Shown: positions 1 through 8,168, counted from the first letter of the stretch. The stretch is DNA of 64,000 nucleotides from CAWKCE01 sp032127035 (GCA_963848085.1 CAWKCE010000005.1:711075-775074), one strand, 5' to 3'. Made by a program: numbers and translations. Notes: generated from the sequence alone by a model not told the origin.

Positions 1-1076
1 TAGGCCTTCTGGGTCAGCAGCGATCGACGGACGTCCGGGTGGTGGACGATCGTGACGCGGGGGGCAGTCTTGTCCAGCATCTGCGTGAGGTCGGCGCCCT
101 GGACCCGCGTCTTCGAGTACTCGAGGGCGTTGAGGTAGCCCGTGGACAGCGTCGAGATGGCCTTGGTGCCGACCATCATCCGCGCGAACTCGATCACCCG
201 GAACATCTGCGCGATGCCGTCATGCACGTCCCCGACGAGCCAGCCCACCGCCGGCTCGTCCTCGCCGAAGGTCAGCTCGCAGGTGGTGGACACCTTGATG
301 CCCATCTTGTGCTCGACGTTGGTGGCGTAGACGCCGTTGCGAGCGCCCAGCTCACCGGTCTCCCAGTCGACGAAGTACTTCGGAACGAAGAACAGCGACA
401 GCCCCTTGGTGCCGGGTCCCGCGCCTTCCGGCCGCGCGAGCACGAGGTGGAAGATGTTGTCGCTCAGGTCGTGCTCGGCGGAGGTGATGAAGCGCTTGAC
501 GCCGGTGATGTGCCAGCTGCCGTCCTTCTGCTCGACTGCCTTCGTGCGGCCAGCGCCGACGTCGCTGCCGGCGTCCGGCTCGGTGAGAACCATGGTCGCG
601 CCCCAGCCGCGCTCGGCGCACATCGTGGCCCACTTCTTCTGCTCGTCGGTGCCCAGCGCCCAGAACACGTGCGAGAACGCGGCGCCGGACGTGTAGAGGT
701 GCACACCCGGGTTCGCGCCGAGAACCATCTCGGCGATCGACCAGCGCATCGACGGTGGCGTCGCGGTGCCACCCATCTCCTCCGGCAGGTGGAGCTGGGT
801 CCAGCCGGCGTCGACGTATGCGCGGTACGACTTCTTGAACGACTCCGGCATCGTCACCGAGCGGGTCTGGGGGTCGTACACGGGCGGATTCCGGTCGCCG
901 TCGGCGAAGGAGTCAGCCAGGACGCCCTCGGCCATCTCGGCAACCTCGGCCAGGATCGTCCGCGCGGTGTCCTCGTCCATCTCGGGGTACGGCGCAGTGC
1001 CGAGGACGCCTTGGCGGCCGAAGACCTCGAACAGGTTGAAGGTGATGTCGCGCAGGTTCGCCTGGTAGTGCCCCAT
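1..1076 (-). CDS. acyl-CoA dehydrogenase (FadE type), C-terminus cut by window edge
   Basis: FAD-dependent alpha,beta-dehydrogenation of an acyl-CoA in fatty-acid oxidation, passing electrons to ETF. The 358 visible residues include an N-terminal extension of the long (about 600 aa) acyl-CoA dehydrogenase subfamily (starts MGHYQANLRD) and the FAD/substrate signature MVLTEPDAGSD near residues 162-172. The catalytic base and C-terminal domain lie beyond the left edge. The ATG is preceded by GGAGG at normal spacing. Two operator-like palindromes lie 29-70 bases upstream, so the gene is probably controlled by a repressor, plausibly a TetR-type acyl-CoA sensor (inference). An EtfD-type reductase that could take its electrons is encoded at 8.9-11.1 kb. 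Family assignment is secure; substrate length is not. Confidence 0.93.
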   Translation of the reverse strand, partial: MGHYQANLRDITFNLFEVFGRQGVLGTAPYPEMDEDTARTILAEVAEMAEGVLADSFADGDRNPPVYDPQTRSVTMPESFKKSYRAYVDAGWTQLHLPEEMGGTATPPSMRWSIAEMVLGANPGVHLYTSGAAFSHVFWALGTDEQKKWATMCAERGWGATMVLTEPDAGSDVGAGRTKAVEQKDGSWHITGVKRFITSAEHDLSDNIFHLVLARPEGAGPGTKGLSLFFVPKYFVDWETGELGARNGVYATNVEHKMGIKVSTTCELTFGEDEPAVGWLVGDVHDGIAQMFRVIEFARMMVGTKAISTLSTGYLNALEYSKTRVQGADLTQMLDKTAPRVTIVHHPDVRRSLLTQKA

Positions 1077-1104
1077 GACCGTCCTCCGGGTGTGCTGAGC
1101 GCGT

Positions 1105-1145
1105 GCTACTGACGAGTAACTTCCATGATGCTACTCATCGGTAAC
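1105..1145. promoter_or_regulatory. two tandem operator-like palindromes upstream of acyl-CoA dehydrogenase
   Basis: Two 16-bp imperfect palindromes, GCTACT-gacg-AGTAAC and GCTACT-catc-GGTAAC, start 25 bp apart and each is followed by TTCC. They occupy the promoter region of the acyl-CoA dehydrogenase. Size, symmetry and tandem arrangement fit a TetR-family dimer site. No regulator gene is adjacent, so the cognate protein is unknown. Confidence 0.55.
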
Positions 1146-1211
1146 TTCCGCAAGCAGGCAGTGGATCGGCATGGGTGTGGCGCCGGCCCCGGGGGCCACC
1201 GCGGCGCACAG

Positions 1212-1550
1212 TCAGCCGCCCGTGCCCACGAGCAGGGCGAACACGGTCACCACGATCAGCAGCCCGAGGCCACCGGCCAGCAAGGGGGCACCCCGCAGCC
1301 GGGGAAGCTCTGAGCCGGCGCGAATCGCGCGGTCGCTGGCTCGGAAGCGCCGGACTGCCCACGAGAGGAGCAGGACGGCGAAGCCAGCGAGACCCAGTGA
1401 GATCGCTGCCCGCAGCCACAACGGGTCGGTGTCGGGAGCCAGCCCGGCGACTGCGAGCCCAGCCGCGCCGACCGCCAAAGAGGTGCGCATCCACGCCAGG
1501 AAGGTGCGCTCGTTGGCCAGCAGGAACCGGGAGTCCGGGGCGGTGGCCAT
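1212..1550 (-). CDS. DUF202 (YidH-like) small membrane protein
   Basis: 112-residue inner-membrane protein of unknown function. The N-terminal signature LLANERTFLAWMRTSLA (about residues 10-26) is characteristic of DUF202/YidH. Three hydrophobic helices follow at roughly 27-42, 50-67 and 90-110, separated by a basic loop. The ATG is used rather than the GTG one codon before it. It lies between the acyl-CoA dehydrogenase and an MMPL transporter on the same strand, 96 bases downstream of the latter, so it may be transcribed with it. No catalytic residues are evident. Confidence 0.85.
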   Translation of the reverse strand: MATAPDSRFLLANERTFLAWMRTSLAVGAAGLAVAGLAPDTDPLWLRAAISLGLAGFAVLLLSWAVRRFRASDRAIRAGSELPRLRGAPLLAGGLGLLIVVTVFALLVGTGG

Positions 1551-1646
1551 CACGTCATCGTGTCAGGCCGTGAGCTGACCCATGCGCGACGGCGCGCCCC
1601 TCCGGCTTGACGCGGCGCCGCGGTCGCCCCGGGCTCGCCGGTGCTG

Positions 1647-3956
1647 CTAGCCCTTGGCCGCGGTCGCTTCGTCCAGTGGGTCGGCGGGGTCAGGGGTGCT
1701 CGCCGCGCCGGGTCGCCGCAGGTGAGGGCCCGGCCAGCCACTGGCAGGACCCACGACGGTGAGCAGGGCGGGAACCAGCAGCGACCGCACGACCAGGACG
1801 TCGATGAGGATCCCCACGCTCATGGCGAAAGCCAGCTCGCGGAAGGGGCGCAGCGGGATGACAGCCAGCATGCCGAAGCTCACGGCCAGCGTCACACCGG
1901 CGGCCGTGATCGCACGCGTGGACTCCGGGACCGCCTTGACGATGGCGTCCTTGAGCGGCATGTGACCGGCCTCCTCCCAGACGTGGCCCACGCCGAAGAT
2001 GTTGTAGTCCGATCCCAGGGCGACCAGCAGAACGGCGGCGGCGAAGGGGACGTAGAAGGTCAGATCGTCGTTGCCGCGCAGGCCGATGAACAGCGCGACC
2101 GTGATCCCCATGGACGCGGTCAGCGCCAGGATGCTGGACGTCAGGAGGAACAGCGGCGCCACGAGAGCTCGGAGGAAGAGGGTGAGGACGATCAGGTTCA
2201 CGATGATCGCGGCCAGCGCGATGCGCCACAGGTCGCTCTTCGTGGACTCGACCAGACCCTCGGCGAGCGCGGTGTCACCGGCAACCAGCACGTCGACGTC
2301 ATCGAGTCCGCTGGCGGCCAGCAGCTCCGGGAGCTTGTCCTGCAGGGCCGACAGGTCGTTGATCGCGCTGGCGCCCAGCGGGTCGTGGTCAAAGACCACC
2401 AGCATGCGGGCGGCGTTTCCACTGCGGGCCAGCACGATGTCGAACTCGCGCTGCGTGAAGTTCTCGGCGGGGCCGAGCACCATGGCAACGCCGGGCTGGC
2501 CACGTATGCCCGCCTGCAGGTCGGACAGCTCCGGCAGCCGCTTGGTGACACCGGGGCCCTCGAACAGCAACGTGGTCGGGGAGGTGATGCCCGGTGCAAA
2601 TGCGATCCCGCTCTGCTTGCTGGCTTCACTCACCGGGTTGTCCGCGGGCAGCGAGGAAGTGAACCCGACGCCAAGATCGATGTTGCGTAGCGGCAGCGAG
2701 GCCGCGACGAGCACGACGAGGCACCCGACAAGCACAAGAGCCGCTGTGCGGCGCCGGGTGAGGTGCTCCACGATGTGGAGATTCCTCAGGAACGGACCGA
2801 GGCGTCCTGGCCGCCACCGGCGTGACAGTCGTGCGGCGCTGACCGGGCGGGGCCGTCGCGGCCAGAACACCACGGGCCCGAGGATCGCCAGCACCGCCGG
2901 CACCAGCGTGACCGACACCGCGAGGCCGACCAGAACCGACAGGGCCATCGCCGGCGCGAAACCCTGGAAGAACTCCGAGCTCGCGGCCAGCAGAGCCGCG
3001 GTTCCGGCCGCCACCGTCAGCCCAGCGGCGATCACGATGGGCGTATACGAGGCGACCGCGGCAATGACGGCGTCGCGCCACTCCACGCCCGAACGCAGCT
3101 GCGTCTGCAGCGCTGACAGGTAGAAGATCGTGTAGTCGGTCACCACGCCGAGCAGCAGCGCCACGAGCAAGGGCTCCAGCTCGGCCGGGGCGGTGATGCC
3201 GGCAACGCTGCCGAGGATCTCGGACAGGTGAAGCGTGGCGACGAATGCGATCGCTGACGAGCCCAGCGCCAGCACCGGGGCGAGGAGCGACCGGAACGTC
3301 AGGGTGACCAGAACGATGATGGCCAGGACGGTGAGCAGCTCCATCCGTGGCAGATGCTCGGCAACCAGAGCAGCCTGTTCAGCGCGCGCGGGGATGGAGC
3401 CGGCGACGCCGACGACGTGGTCCTCAGGTTCGTTCAGATGGTCAGTGATGTAGCGCTGCGCCGCGGCCTCCTGTCGGGCGAACCCGCTCCGCGGGTTCAT
3501 GAACAGGTAGGTGATGACGGCGGTGTCCGTCTCCCCGGTGGACCCGGACAGCCGGACGCTGTTGGTGAGTGGAAGAGCGCCGAGCAGGGGAGCCGGCTGC
3601 GGTGTCTGGTCGACAGCGATGGCGGCGAGGACGGCCTGGGCCTGGGCGAAGGCGGACAGGCCTTCCGGGTCGCGCTGCACGACCACGATGCGGCTGGACA
3701 GCGGGAAGCCGAACTCCTCAACCGATCGGATCTCCGCCTGGATGGCGGGGCTGTCGAGCGGGATGATGCTGGCCAGCCGGTCGCCCCCCGGCTCCACCCG
3801 TCCGCTGATGGTGACGAGTGCCACCAGGACGCCCACCCAGCCGATGACGATCCACCAGCGCGCGCGCATGGCGAACCGGGCGTAGGCCGACGATCGAGCC
3901 CCTGTGGTGGTGTAGGCCACCTGTGGTGGCGGCCGCCGGTGGGGCGATCGGGTCAT
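1647..3956 (-). CDS. MMPL/RND-family membrane transporter
   Basis: Predicted proton-driven exporter of lipids or hydrophobic compounds. The 769 residues show the MMPL plan: one N-terminal helix (WWIVIGWVGVLVAL), an extracytoplasmic domain, a five-helix block, then the same arrangement repeated (second block begins near the motif RRTAALVLVG). The start is set by the ATGA overlap with the upstream gene, which removes 36 spurious arginine-rich residues from a longer reading frame. The preceding two-TM gene is translationally coupled and may be an accessory subunit, loosely as MmpS is to MmpL; that is inference from position only. Substrate cannot be deduced. Confidence 0.9.
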   Translation of the reverse strand: MTRSPHRRPPPQVAYTTTGARSSAYARFAMRARWWIVIGWVGVLVALVTISGRVEPGGDRLASIIPLDSPAIQAEIRSVEEFGFPLSSRIVVVQRDPEGLSAFAQAQAVLAAIAVDQTPQPAPLLGALPLTNSVRLSGSTGETDTAVITYLFMNPRSGFARQEAAAQRYITDHLNEPEDHVVGVAGSIPARAEQAALVAEHLPRMELLTVLAIIVLVTLTFRSLLAPVLALGSSAIAFVATLHLSEILGSVAGITAPAELEPLLVALLLGVVTDYTIFYLSALQTQLRSGVEWRDAVIAAVASYTPIVIAAGLTVAAGTAALLAASSEFFQGFAPAMALSVLVGLAVSVTLVPAVLAILGPVVFWPRRPRPVSAARLSRRWRPGRLGPFLRNLHIVEHLTRRRTAALVLVGCLVVLVAASLPLRNIDLGVGFTSSLPADNPVSEASKQSGIAFAPGITSPTTLLFEGPGVTKRLPELSDLQAGIRGQPGVAMVLGPAENFTQREFDIVLARSGNAARMLVVFDHDPLGASAINDLSALQDKLPELLAASGLDDVDVLVAGDTALAEGLVESTKSDLWRIALAAIIVNLIVLTLFLRALVAPLFLLTSSILALTASMGITVALFIGLRGNDDLTFYVPFAAAVLLVALGSDYNIFGVGHVWEEAGHMPLKDAIVKAVPESTRAITAAGVTLAVSFGMLAVIPLRPFRELAFAMSVGILIDVLVVRSLLVPALLTVVGPASGWPGPHLRRPGAASTPDPADPLDEATAAKG

Positions 3957-4564
3957 TGCGGCGCCGACGCGGGGGCGAGCCCCAGCCTCCTGAGCTCCGC
4001 CTCGGCCAGGGCCTGGTGGCGCCCGGCCGCGAGGTCGCCGTACGGGTCGGTCGTGACCGCCCACAGCTGTGCCACCGACAGGTTCACCACGGCCCGCTCC
4101 GCGAGGTAGGCGCGCAAGGCGGGCCAGGCCGACGTGTCCGACAGCGCTGCGCTGATGGCGGCCACGTCGCGGGTCCGCTCCCGGCGTAGGGGCACGTAGA
4201 AGATCAGGACTGGACCGGTCGGGCCGAGGGCGACCGCCAAGCCGATCAGCACCGCCAGCCCGCGGACGCTGCTGCGTGCCTGGGTGCCGCTGTCCACGAT
4301 CAACGCTGCGGTCGCGGCCACCTGGTCGCCGAGCTCAGCGGTGCTGGCGCCGATGACGGGGATGTCGCCCAAGTTCTGCAGGCCTTGGGCTGCGGTCTTG
4401 AGAGCCTGTCCCGACTGGACCGCGCTGTCGGCCAGTCCGGTGAGCTGGAAGATCTGGTACCCGGTCCATGCACCCACGACGAGCCAGAGGACGACCCAGA
4501 ACAGACACAGGCTGTCCCAGACATGCATGGTCCACGCATCCGCGCGCTTACCCGTCCGCTGCAT
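3953..4564 (-). CDS. two-TM membrane protein coupled to MMPL transporter
   Basis: 203-residue hypothetical protein. Two strong hydrophobic segments lie at about 19-40 (LCLFWVVLWLVVGAW) and 105-125 (GLAVLIGLAVALGPTG). Between them is an extracytoplasmic-sized region rich in Ala, Gln and Thr, and a cytoplasmic alpha-helical tail follows. The stop codon overlaps the MMPL start (ATGA), so the two products are probably made together. GGGAG lies 14 bases before the chosen ATG. I do not recognise the family; the fold resembles chemoreceptor-like membrane anchors only in layout. Confidence 0.75.
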   Translation of the reverse strand: MQRTGKRADAWTMHVWDSLCLFWVVLWLVVGAWTGYQIFQLTGLADSAVQSGQALKTAAQGLQNLGDIPVIGASTAELGDQVAATAALIVDSGTQARSSVRGLAVLIGLAVALGPTGPVLIFYVPLRRERTRDVAAISAALSDTSAWPALRAYLAERAVVNLSVAQLWAVTTDPYGDLAAGRHQALAEAELRRLGLAPASAPQ

Positions 4565-4648
4565 GTGGGTACAGTCTCCCGCTCGTGGCAGATGCTCATG
4601 TCGTTCGCGCCGAACGGTACATTGGGGCGGCCACTTCGAGGAGGAACC

Positions 4649-5113
4649 ATGTCCGAACAGACGCCTAGCGACGGCGCGCCTGAGGTCCCTGCTTCGGACG
4701 GTGCGGCCGACTCTGGCCCCGCTGTTGCTCCGAGCACCAACCGGGCCTGGCTGATCCCCGCCGTCACCTTCCTGGTGGGACTTGCCCTGGGTGCCGTCGT
4801 GGTGGCCGTCTCGGCGTCCGGAGGAGATGACTCGCCGAGCGCCGGTGACCAGCCATCCGGGACGCCGACTGCGTCCGTGCCGTCGCCGAGTGTGACCGCT
4901 TCGCCCGACGTCAGCGTGACGGTCCCCGGGGAGTGCATCGAGGTTGCCGACGACGCTCAGGTGCTGCTGTCGCTGGTGGATGACGCTGCGGGGGCCGTCC
5001 GAGACCTCAACGCCTCCGCGCTGGGCTCGATTCTCGACGAGATGCAGGCCGCCCAGACGACGCTTCAGGAGCAGGTCGATCTGTGCCAGTCGGCGCAGGA
5101 CTCCACCTCGTAG
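4649..5113 (+). CDS. membrane-anchored small protein, unknown
   Basis: 154 residues. An acidic, proline/serine-rich cytoplasmic N-terminus is followed by one transmembrane helix at about 32-54 (LIPAVTFLVGLALGAVVVAVS), a Ser/Pro/Thr linker, and an extracellular helical domain with two cysteines (CIEV near 96 and LCQSA near 147) that could pair. GAGGAGG sits directly upstream of the ATG, which excludes a much longer in-frame reading. It is transcribed divergently from the MMPL operon across an 84-bp gap. No known domain was recognised. Confidence 0.7.
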   Translation: MSEQTPSDGAPEVPASDGAADSGPAVAPSTNRAWLIPAVTFLVGLALGAVVVAVSASGGDDSPSAGDQPSGTPTASVPSPSVTASPDVSVTVPGECIEVADDAQVLLSLVDDAAGAVRDLNASALGSILDEMQAAQTTLQEQVDLCQSAQDSTS

Positions 5114-5179
5114 CGACGAGGCGGTCAGGCGCGGCCACGGGTTCTCGGACCAGCCGGGCCGCGTCGCATCCGTTTCGGT

Positions 5180-5228
5180 GGAGCGGGTGACGAGAATCGA
5201 ACTCGCATGGTCAGTTTGGGAGCATGGT
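5180..5228 (-). repeat. 3' half of a tRNA-Gly (att-like duplication)
   Basis: Bases 5180-5207 are identical over 28 bp to the T-arm and acceptor 3' strand of the intact tRNA-Gly(CCC) gene at 8098-8168. Similarity then fades through the anticodon arm (TCCCAAACTG against TCCCAAGCTG) and stops; no 5' half exists. Orientation matches the intact gene. An intact tRNA with a duplicated 3' end some kilobases away is the usual trace left by an element integrated at a tRNA 3' end. Confidence 0.8.
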
Positions 5229-5442
5229 GCGGGCTGACAGACCGAGGGAGTCCCCGTGCTCAGGTTGATCTTGCTGGGTGACCCGACTGGGCCATTGCGA
5301 CTCTGCGGCCCGACCGCGACACTCTGAACGACCTGCGGGTCAGGATGCTGGGCACGAGGGCGCCAGGCGCCCACAAGGCGCAGATGAGTGCCACTTCTAC
5401 GCCAGTCGGCGCGGTCCGGGCCTCCTTCAGCCGCGTCAGTGT

Positions 5443-5466
5443 CAACCTTTTCCCGGGTAGAACGAC
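5443..5466 (+). promoter_or_regulatory. possible ECF-type promoter of the sigma factor gene
   Basis: CAACC followed after 15 bp by CGAC resembles the AAC-type -35 and CGT/CGA-type -10 of ECF promoters, and lies just upstream of the sigma gene. This would allow autoregulation, as is common for ECF sigma factors. The assignment is by pattern only. Confidence 0.35.
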
Positions 5467-5486
5467 TCTCGGATGTGACAAGCGCC

Positions 5487-6047
5487 ATGCCGAAGGAGAT
5501 CCTCTCCACCGGTGAGCAGCGGCCCAGATGGGTCGGGTCATCGAGTGAACCGGCAGACGCCCAAACTTTCGAAGTGCTGTTCCGGCAGCACTACGCCGCG
5601 CTTCTCCGCCTCGGCGTGGTCATGCTGGGCAGCCGCGAGGCCGCCGAGGACGCCGTGCAGGAAGCCTTCGTTGCCTTGCACCGTCATTGGCGCACGCTGC
5701 AGGCTCCAGACGCCGCCGAAGCGTATCTCCGTTCCGCAGTCCTCAACCGCTCGCGGTCCTGGATACGCCGGCAGGTGACGCAACGCGCACCGAGGCCGTT
5801 GATGCTCGTGCGTGAGCTGGAGGAAAGCCCCGAGGACACGACCGTAGGTCGTGAGGAACGCGAGTCGCTGGTCGCACTCATGAGGACGTTGACCCGGCGT
5901 CAACGTGAGGTCTTGGCCTGCCGGTACGTGCTCGAGCTATCCATCGCGGAAACGGCGCAGCAGCTGCAGATCAGCGAGGGGTCCGTCAAGAAGTACACCC
6001 ACCGCGGCTTGCATTCGCTCCAGGAGCGGATCGGGGTGACCTCATGA
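5487..6047 (+). CDS. ECF-type RNA polymerase sigma factor
   Basis: 186-residue group 4 sigma factor. Region 2 spans roughly residues 25-95 (LFRQHYAALLRLGVVMLGSREAAEDAVQEAF followed by the W-R-T-L helix), and region 4 about 125-180 (LTRRQREVLACRYVLELS then a helix-turn-helix ending GSVKKYTHRGLHSL). The ATG chosen sits directly downstream of the promoter-like element; further upstream starts would precede it. There is no good Shine-Dalgarno, so a near-leaderless transcript is possible. Its stop overlaps the next gene by ATGA, the usual arrangement with an anti-sigma partner. The regulon is unknown; the downstream secreted protein is the obvious first candidate. Confidence 0.88.
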   Translation: MPKEILSTGEQRPRWVGSSSEPADAQTFEVLFRQHYAALLRLGVVMLGSREAAEDAVQEAFVALHRHWRTLQAPDAAEAYLRSAVLNRSRSWIRRQVTQRAPRPLMLVRELEESPEDTTVGREERESLVALMRTLTRRQREVLACRYVLELSIAETAQQLQISEGSVKKYTHRGLHSLQERIGVTS

Positions 6048-7021
6048 CCACCATCGAGGAACAGCTCAGGCGAGAGATCGCAACCGTTACCGGACGTGTC
6101 ATCGTGACTGATTCAGACCTGATGAAGGCTCGTGACGCACTCGAGGGGCTCATCGACACCGGGCAGAGACGAACCCGTTTTCGGGTCCTGGCAATTGCGG
6201 CGGCAGTGGCGGTCGTGATACCCGTCGTGGGATTTGCCGCCATCCGGGTGATCGGTGCAGTTAATGACGTTTCACCGGCTGGTCCAGTGCCGACGAGCTC
6301 GAGCCTAGATGACGAGTTTCTGAAGGGCAGCGCACCGACGCCGCAGCAACTCAACGGTGCCTGGCGTGTTGACAACGGAACCATCCTCGTTCGATTCGCT
6401 CCGCCCAACCGCATCTCGTTCGACAACACGGGTCGGCTCTTCTCGAACCCGGCGATCACGGGTACGTACGAGGTGGCGGGTGACGCCCTCACCGTCACCG
6501 TTGACGGTGGGCGAATCGACTGTGCCGACTCGACGTTCGGGATGCGCGCCTCCGTGGCGAGGCCGGATCGAGTACGGGTCGTTCACACGCAACCGGCAAT
6601 TTCGAACTGCATCACTTCCACCGGCCGATGGGTCTTGGAGCAGCTACCCATGGACTTTGACCTGAGTTCCAGCACCACCCGGGCGGACTGGGCGGCCGGC
6701 GTCGAGGCGGCTGACCTGCTCGGTGACTGGACCGGCGAAGACGGCAGCTACCTGCTGGAGTTCGCCGCCGGCAGCTCCTACGTCGTGGTTGACGATTCCG
6801 GGGAGCTCGTCGATCAGGGCCAGTGGTCGAAGCGCGGTTCTGAGCTCACCCTGACCAGTTCCGCCGCCGGCGACTGCGTCGAGGGAGATCAGTTCGTGCT
6901 GGGGGACATTGAGCACGTCATATCTCATGCCTCCGGCATCCGTGGGACAGCTCGACAGAACGACTGCGGCGGAGCCTGGGCGTCCAAGGTGTGGTGGATG
7001 CTCCCCGATTCCACCAACTAG
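6044..7021 (+). CDS. membrane protein, probable anti-sigma partner with two extracellular repeats
   Basis: 325 residues, translationally coupled to the ECF sigma gene. A cytoplasmic N-terminus of about 45 residues is followed by one helix near 46-66 (FRVLAIAAAVAVVIPVVGFAAI). Outside there are two copies of a roughly 100-residue beta-rich unit: one starts L-N-G-A-W near 105, the other L-L-G-D-W near 228. Each has a Gly-Thr/Gly-Gln strand and an Asp-Cys pair (DCADS, DCVEG). Genetic position and topology fit an anti-sigma sensor, but no zinc-binding ZAS motif (HxxxCxxC) is present, so this is inference. The repeats look like the lipocalin-like copper/META-type beta units of secreted proteins. 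Confidence 0.7.
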   Translation: MTTIEEQLRREIATVTGRVIVTDSDLMKARDALEGLIDTGQRRTRFRVLAIAAAVAVVIPVVGFAAIRVIGAVNDVSPAGPVPTSSSLDDEFLKGSAPTPQQLNGAWRVDNGTILVRFAPPNRISFDNTGRLFSNPAITGTYEVAGDALTVTVDGGRIDCADSTFGMRASVARPDRVRVVHTQPAISNCITSTGRWVLEQLPMDFDLSSSTTRADWAAGVEAADLLGDWTGEDGSYLLEFAAGSSYVVVDDSGELVDQGQWSKRGSELTLTSSAAGDCVEGDQFVLGDIEHVISHASGIRGTARQNDCGGAWASKVWWMLPDSTN

Positions 7022-7055
7022 TCCGGCAGCGAAGATGTGGGAAGGGAGATCGTTC

Positions 7056-7994
7056 ATGAACAAGGTTCAGAGATGCCTGGCAGCAGGGGCTGCTGGGCTA
7101 ATGGTGACGAGTATCGGAGTGGGTCTCGGCGGTGGGCCAGCCCAGGCGTTCGGCCCACAACTGAGTGGGTGGGATGACGCGGCACGGGTGGCTGTTGTCA
7201 ACGACCCGGTTGCTGCGGACGGTTGCCCGATCGAGTCGCCCGACGGCAAGGCCCTGTTCTTTGCTTCGGTGCGCGGACCAGGCGGTGACAACGACATCTG
7301 GATGGCAACAAGGCCTGACCTTGGGGCGAACTTCGGCGAGCCGACCATGCTTCCGGCACCGATCAACACTGACTCGCAGGAATTCTGCCCCACGCCGCTT
7401 GACGGTGGCGCACTGCTCTTTGTCTCCACCCGGGTCGGGACCGACGCCTACGGCACGGCGGCTTGCGGCCTCGGTGACATCTATCTGACCCATCGAGACG
7501 GCAGCGCGCAGGGCTGGGCCGAGCCCCGCAACCTGGGTTGCGCTCCGAACGGACCCAACGGCGTGGGGATGGAGTACGGACCGTCCTTGGTCCACACCCC
7601 CAGAGGCGGTTTCCTCTACTTCTCCAGTGGCGCCGCCGCCGTAGGTGCCGGTACTCAGGACATCTACGTTTCCAAGATGTCGTCGGAGATGCGATTCGGT
7701 TCGCCCTCGGCGGTCGCAGACCTGAACACGGGTTTCGACGACTTCATGCCCAACGTCAGCCGCGACGGTCGCGAGATTGTGTTCGCCTCGTCTCGGCCGG
7801 GTGGTCAGGGAGCGTCGGACATCTACACCGCTTCGGCTGTGGGGTACTCCGGCAAGTGGCGCGATCCGGTGAACCTGGGCCCATCGGTGAACACGGCTGG
7901 GGGGGAGTCTCGCCCTTCGTTGTCGGCGGACGGTCAGCGGCTCTACTTCGGCCGCAACGGTGACATCTTTGTCAGCCAGCGGTCATCCGGGTAG
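7056..7994 (+). CDS. secreted PD40 (WD40-like) beta-propeller protein
   Basis: 312 residues with a Sec signal peptide (basic MNKVQR, hydrophobic core, cleavage near GPAQA). The mature part is a run of TolB/PD40 blades: SPDGKALFFAS...NDIWMATR, LDGGALLFVST...GDIYLTHR, TPRGGFLYFSS...QDIYVSKM, SRDGREIVFAS...SDIYTASA and SADGQRLYFG...GDIFVSQR. Such propellers bind partners or polysaccharide but the ligand is unknown. GAAGGGAGA precedes the ATG. It lies 34 bases after the putative anti-sigma gene and before a strong terminator, so it is probably the last gene of the sigma operon. Confidence 0.85.
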   Translation: MNKVQRCLAAGAAGLMVTSIGVGLGGGPAQAFGPQLSGWDDAARVAVVNDPVAADGCPIESPDGKALFFASVRGPGGDNDIWMATRPDLGANFGEPTMLPAPINTDSQEFCPTPLDGGALLFVSTRVGTDAYGTAACGLGDIYLTHRDGSAQGWAEPRNLGCAPNGPNGVGMEYGPSLVHTPRGGFLYFSSGAAAVGAGTQDIYVSKMSSEMRFGSPSAVADLNTGFDDFMPNVSRDGREIVFASSRPGGQGASDIYTASAVGYSGKWRDPVNLGPSVNTAGGESRPSLSADGQRLYFGRNGDIFVSQRSSG

Positions 7995-8017
7995 CTGGTA
8001 GCTCGCACTCGCGCAGA

Positions 8018-8055
8018 GGTCCGGGGAGCCACCGATACTGCTGGCTCCCCGGACC
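8018..8055 (+). terminator. strong hairpin terminator after the PD40 gene
   Basis: Perfect 14-bp stem (GGTCCGGGGAGCCA with its complement) around a 10-base loop, 23 bases after the stop codon. No U-tract follows, as is common in actinomycetes. It also separates this operon from the convergent tRNA gene. Confidence 0.8.
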
Positions 8056-8097
8056 TTGCACTGGCAGGGGACGACGCTTTCGCTTCTCAGCGATGGG

Positions 8098-8168
8098 AGC
8101 GGGTGACGAGAATCGAACTCGCACTGTCAGCTTGGGAAGCTGATGTTCTACCATTGAACTACACCCGC
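8098..8168 (-). tRNA. tRNA-Gly(CCC)
   Basis: 71-nt cloverleaf: acceptor GCGGGTG/CACCCGC, D-arm GTTC...GAAC, anticodon stem TCAGC/GCTGA with loop TTCCCAA (anticodon CCC), variable loop of 4, T-arm GCGAG-TTCGATT-CTCGT, discriminator T. The CCA end is not encoded. The 3' half is duplicated at 5180-5228, making this gene a likely integration site. Confidence 0.96.

Larger units (their letters stand above)
5114..5486. other. 373-bp gap holding a tRNA-Gly fragment and a likely ECF promoter
   Basis: No credible gene. The gap contains a partial copy of the tRNA-Gly found 2.9 kb to the right, a small perfect palindrome (GGGCGCC-a-GGCGCCC near 5357-5371) and an ECF-type promoter candidate close to the sigma factor start. 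A frame runs open into the sigma factor gene from further upstream but lacks a ribosome site and homology, so it is not counted as coding. Confidence 0.6.
5180..8123. mobile_element. candidate island between tRNA-Gly and its partial copy
   Basis: The segment is bounded on the right by the intact tRNA-Gly (3' end facing inward) and on the left by a direct repeat of its 3' half. It carries an ECF sigma factor, a coupled membrane partner and a secreted PD40 protein, closed by a strong terminator. There is no integrase or excisionase inside, so it would be a relic or an element mobilised in trans. The alternative is an old segmental duplication of a tRNA fragment. Base composition is not visibly different from the flanks. 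Confidence 0.4.

Noticed and set aside
39..1112. Long plus-strand open frame opposite the acyl-CoA dehydrogenase
   Set aside because: Arg/Ala/His-rich with no domain; it is the antisense of a clearly conserved gene in G+C-rich DNA. The same applies to other long antisense frames, such as 9224-11200 and 17594-19876.
5388..5486. N-terminal extension of the ECF sigma factor
   Set aside because: No ribosome site, not conserved in the family, and it would begin upstream of the probable ECF promoter.
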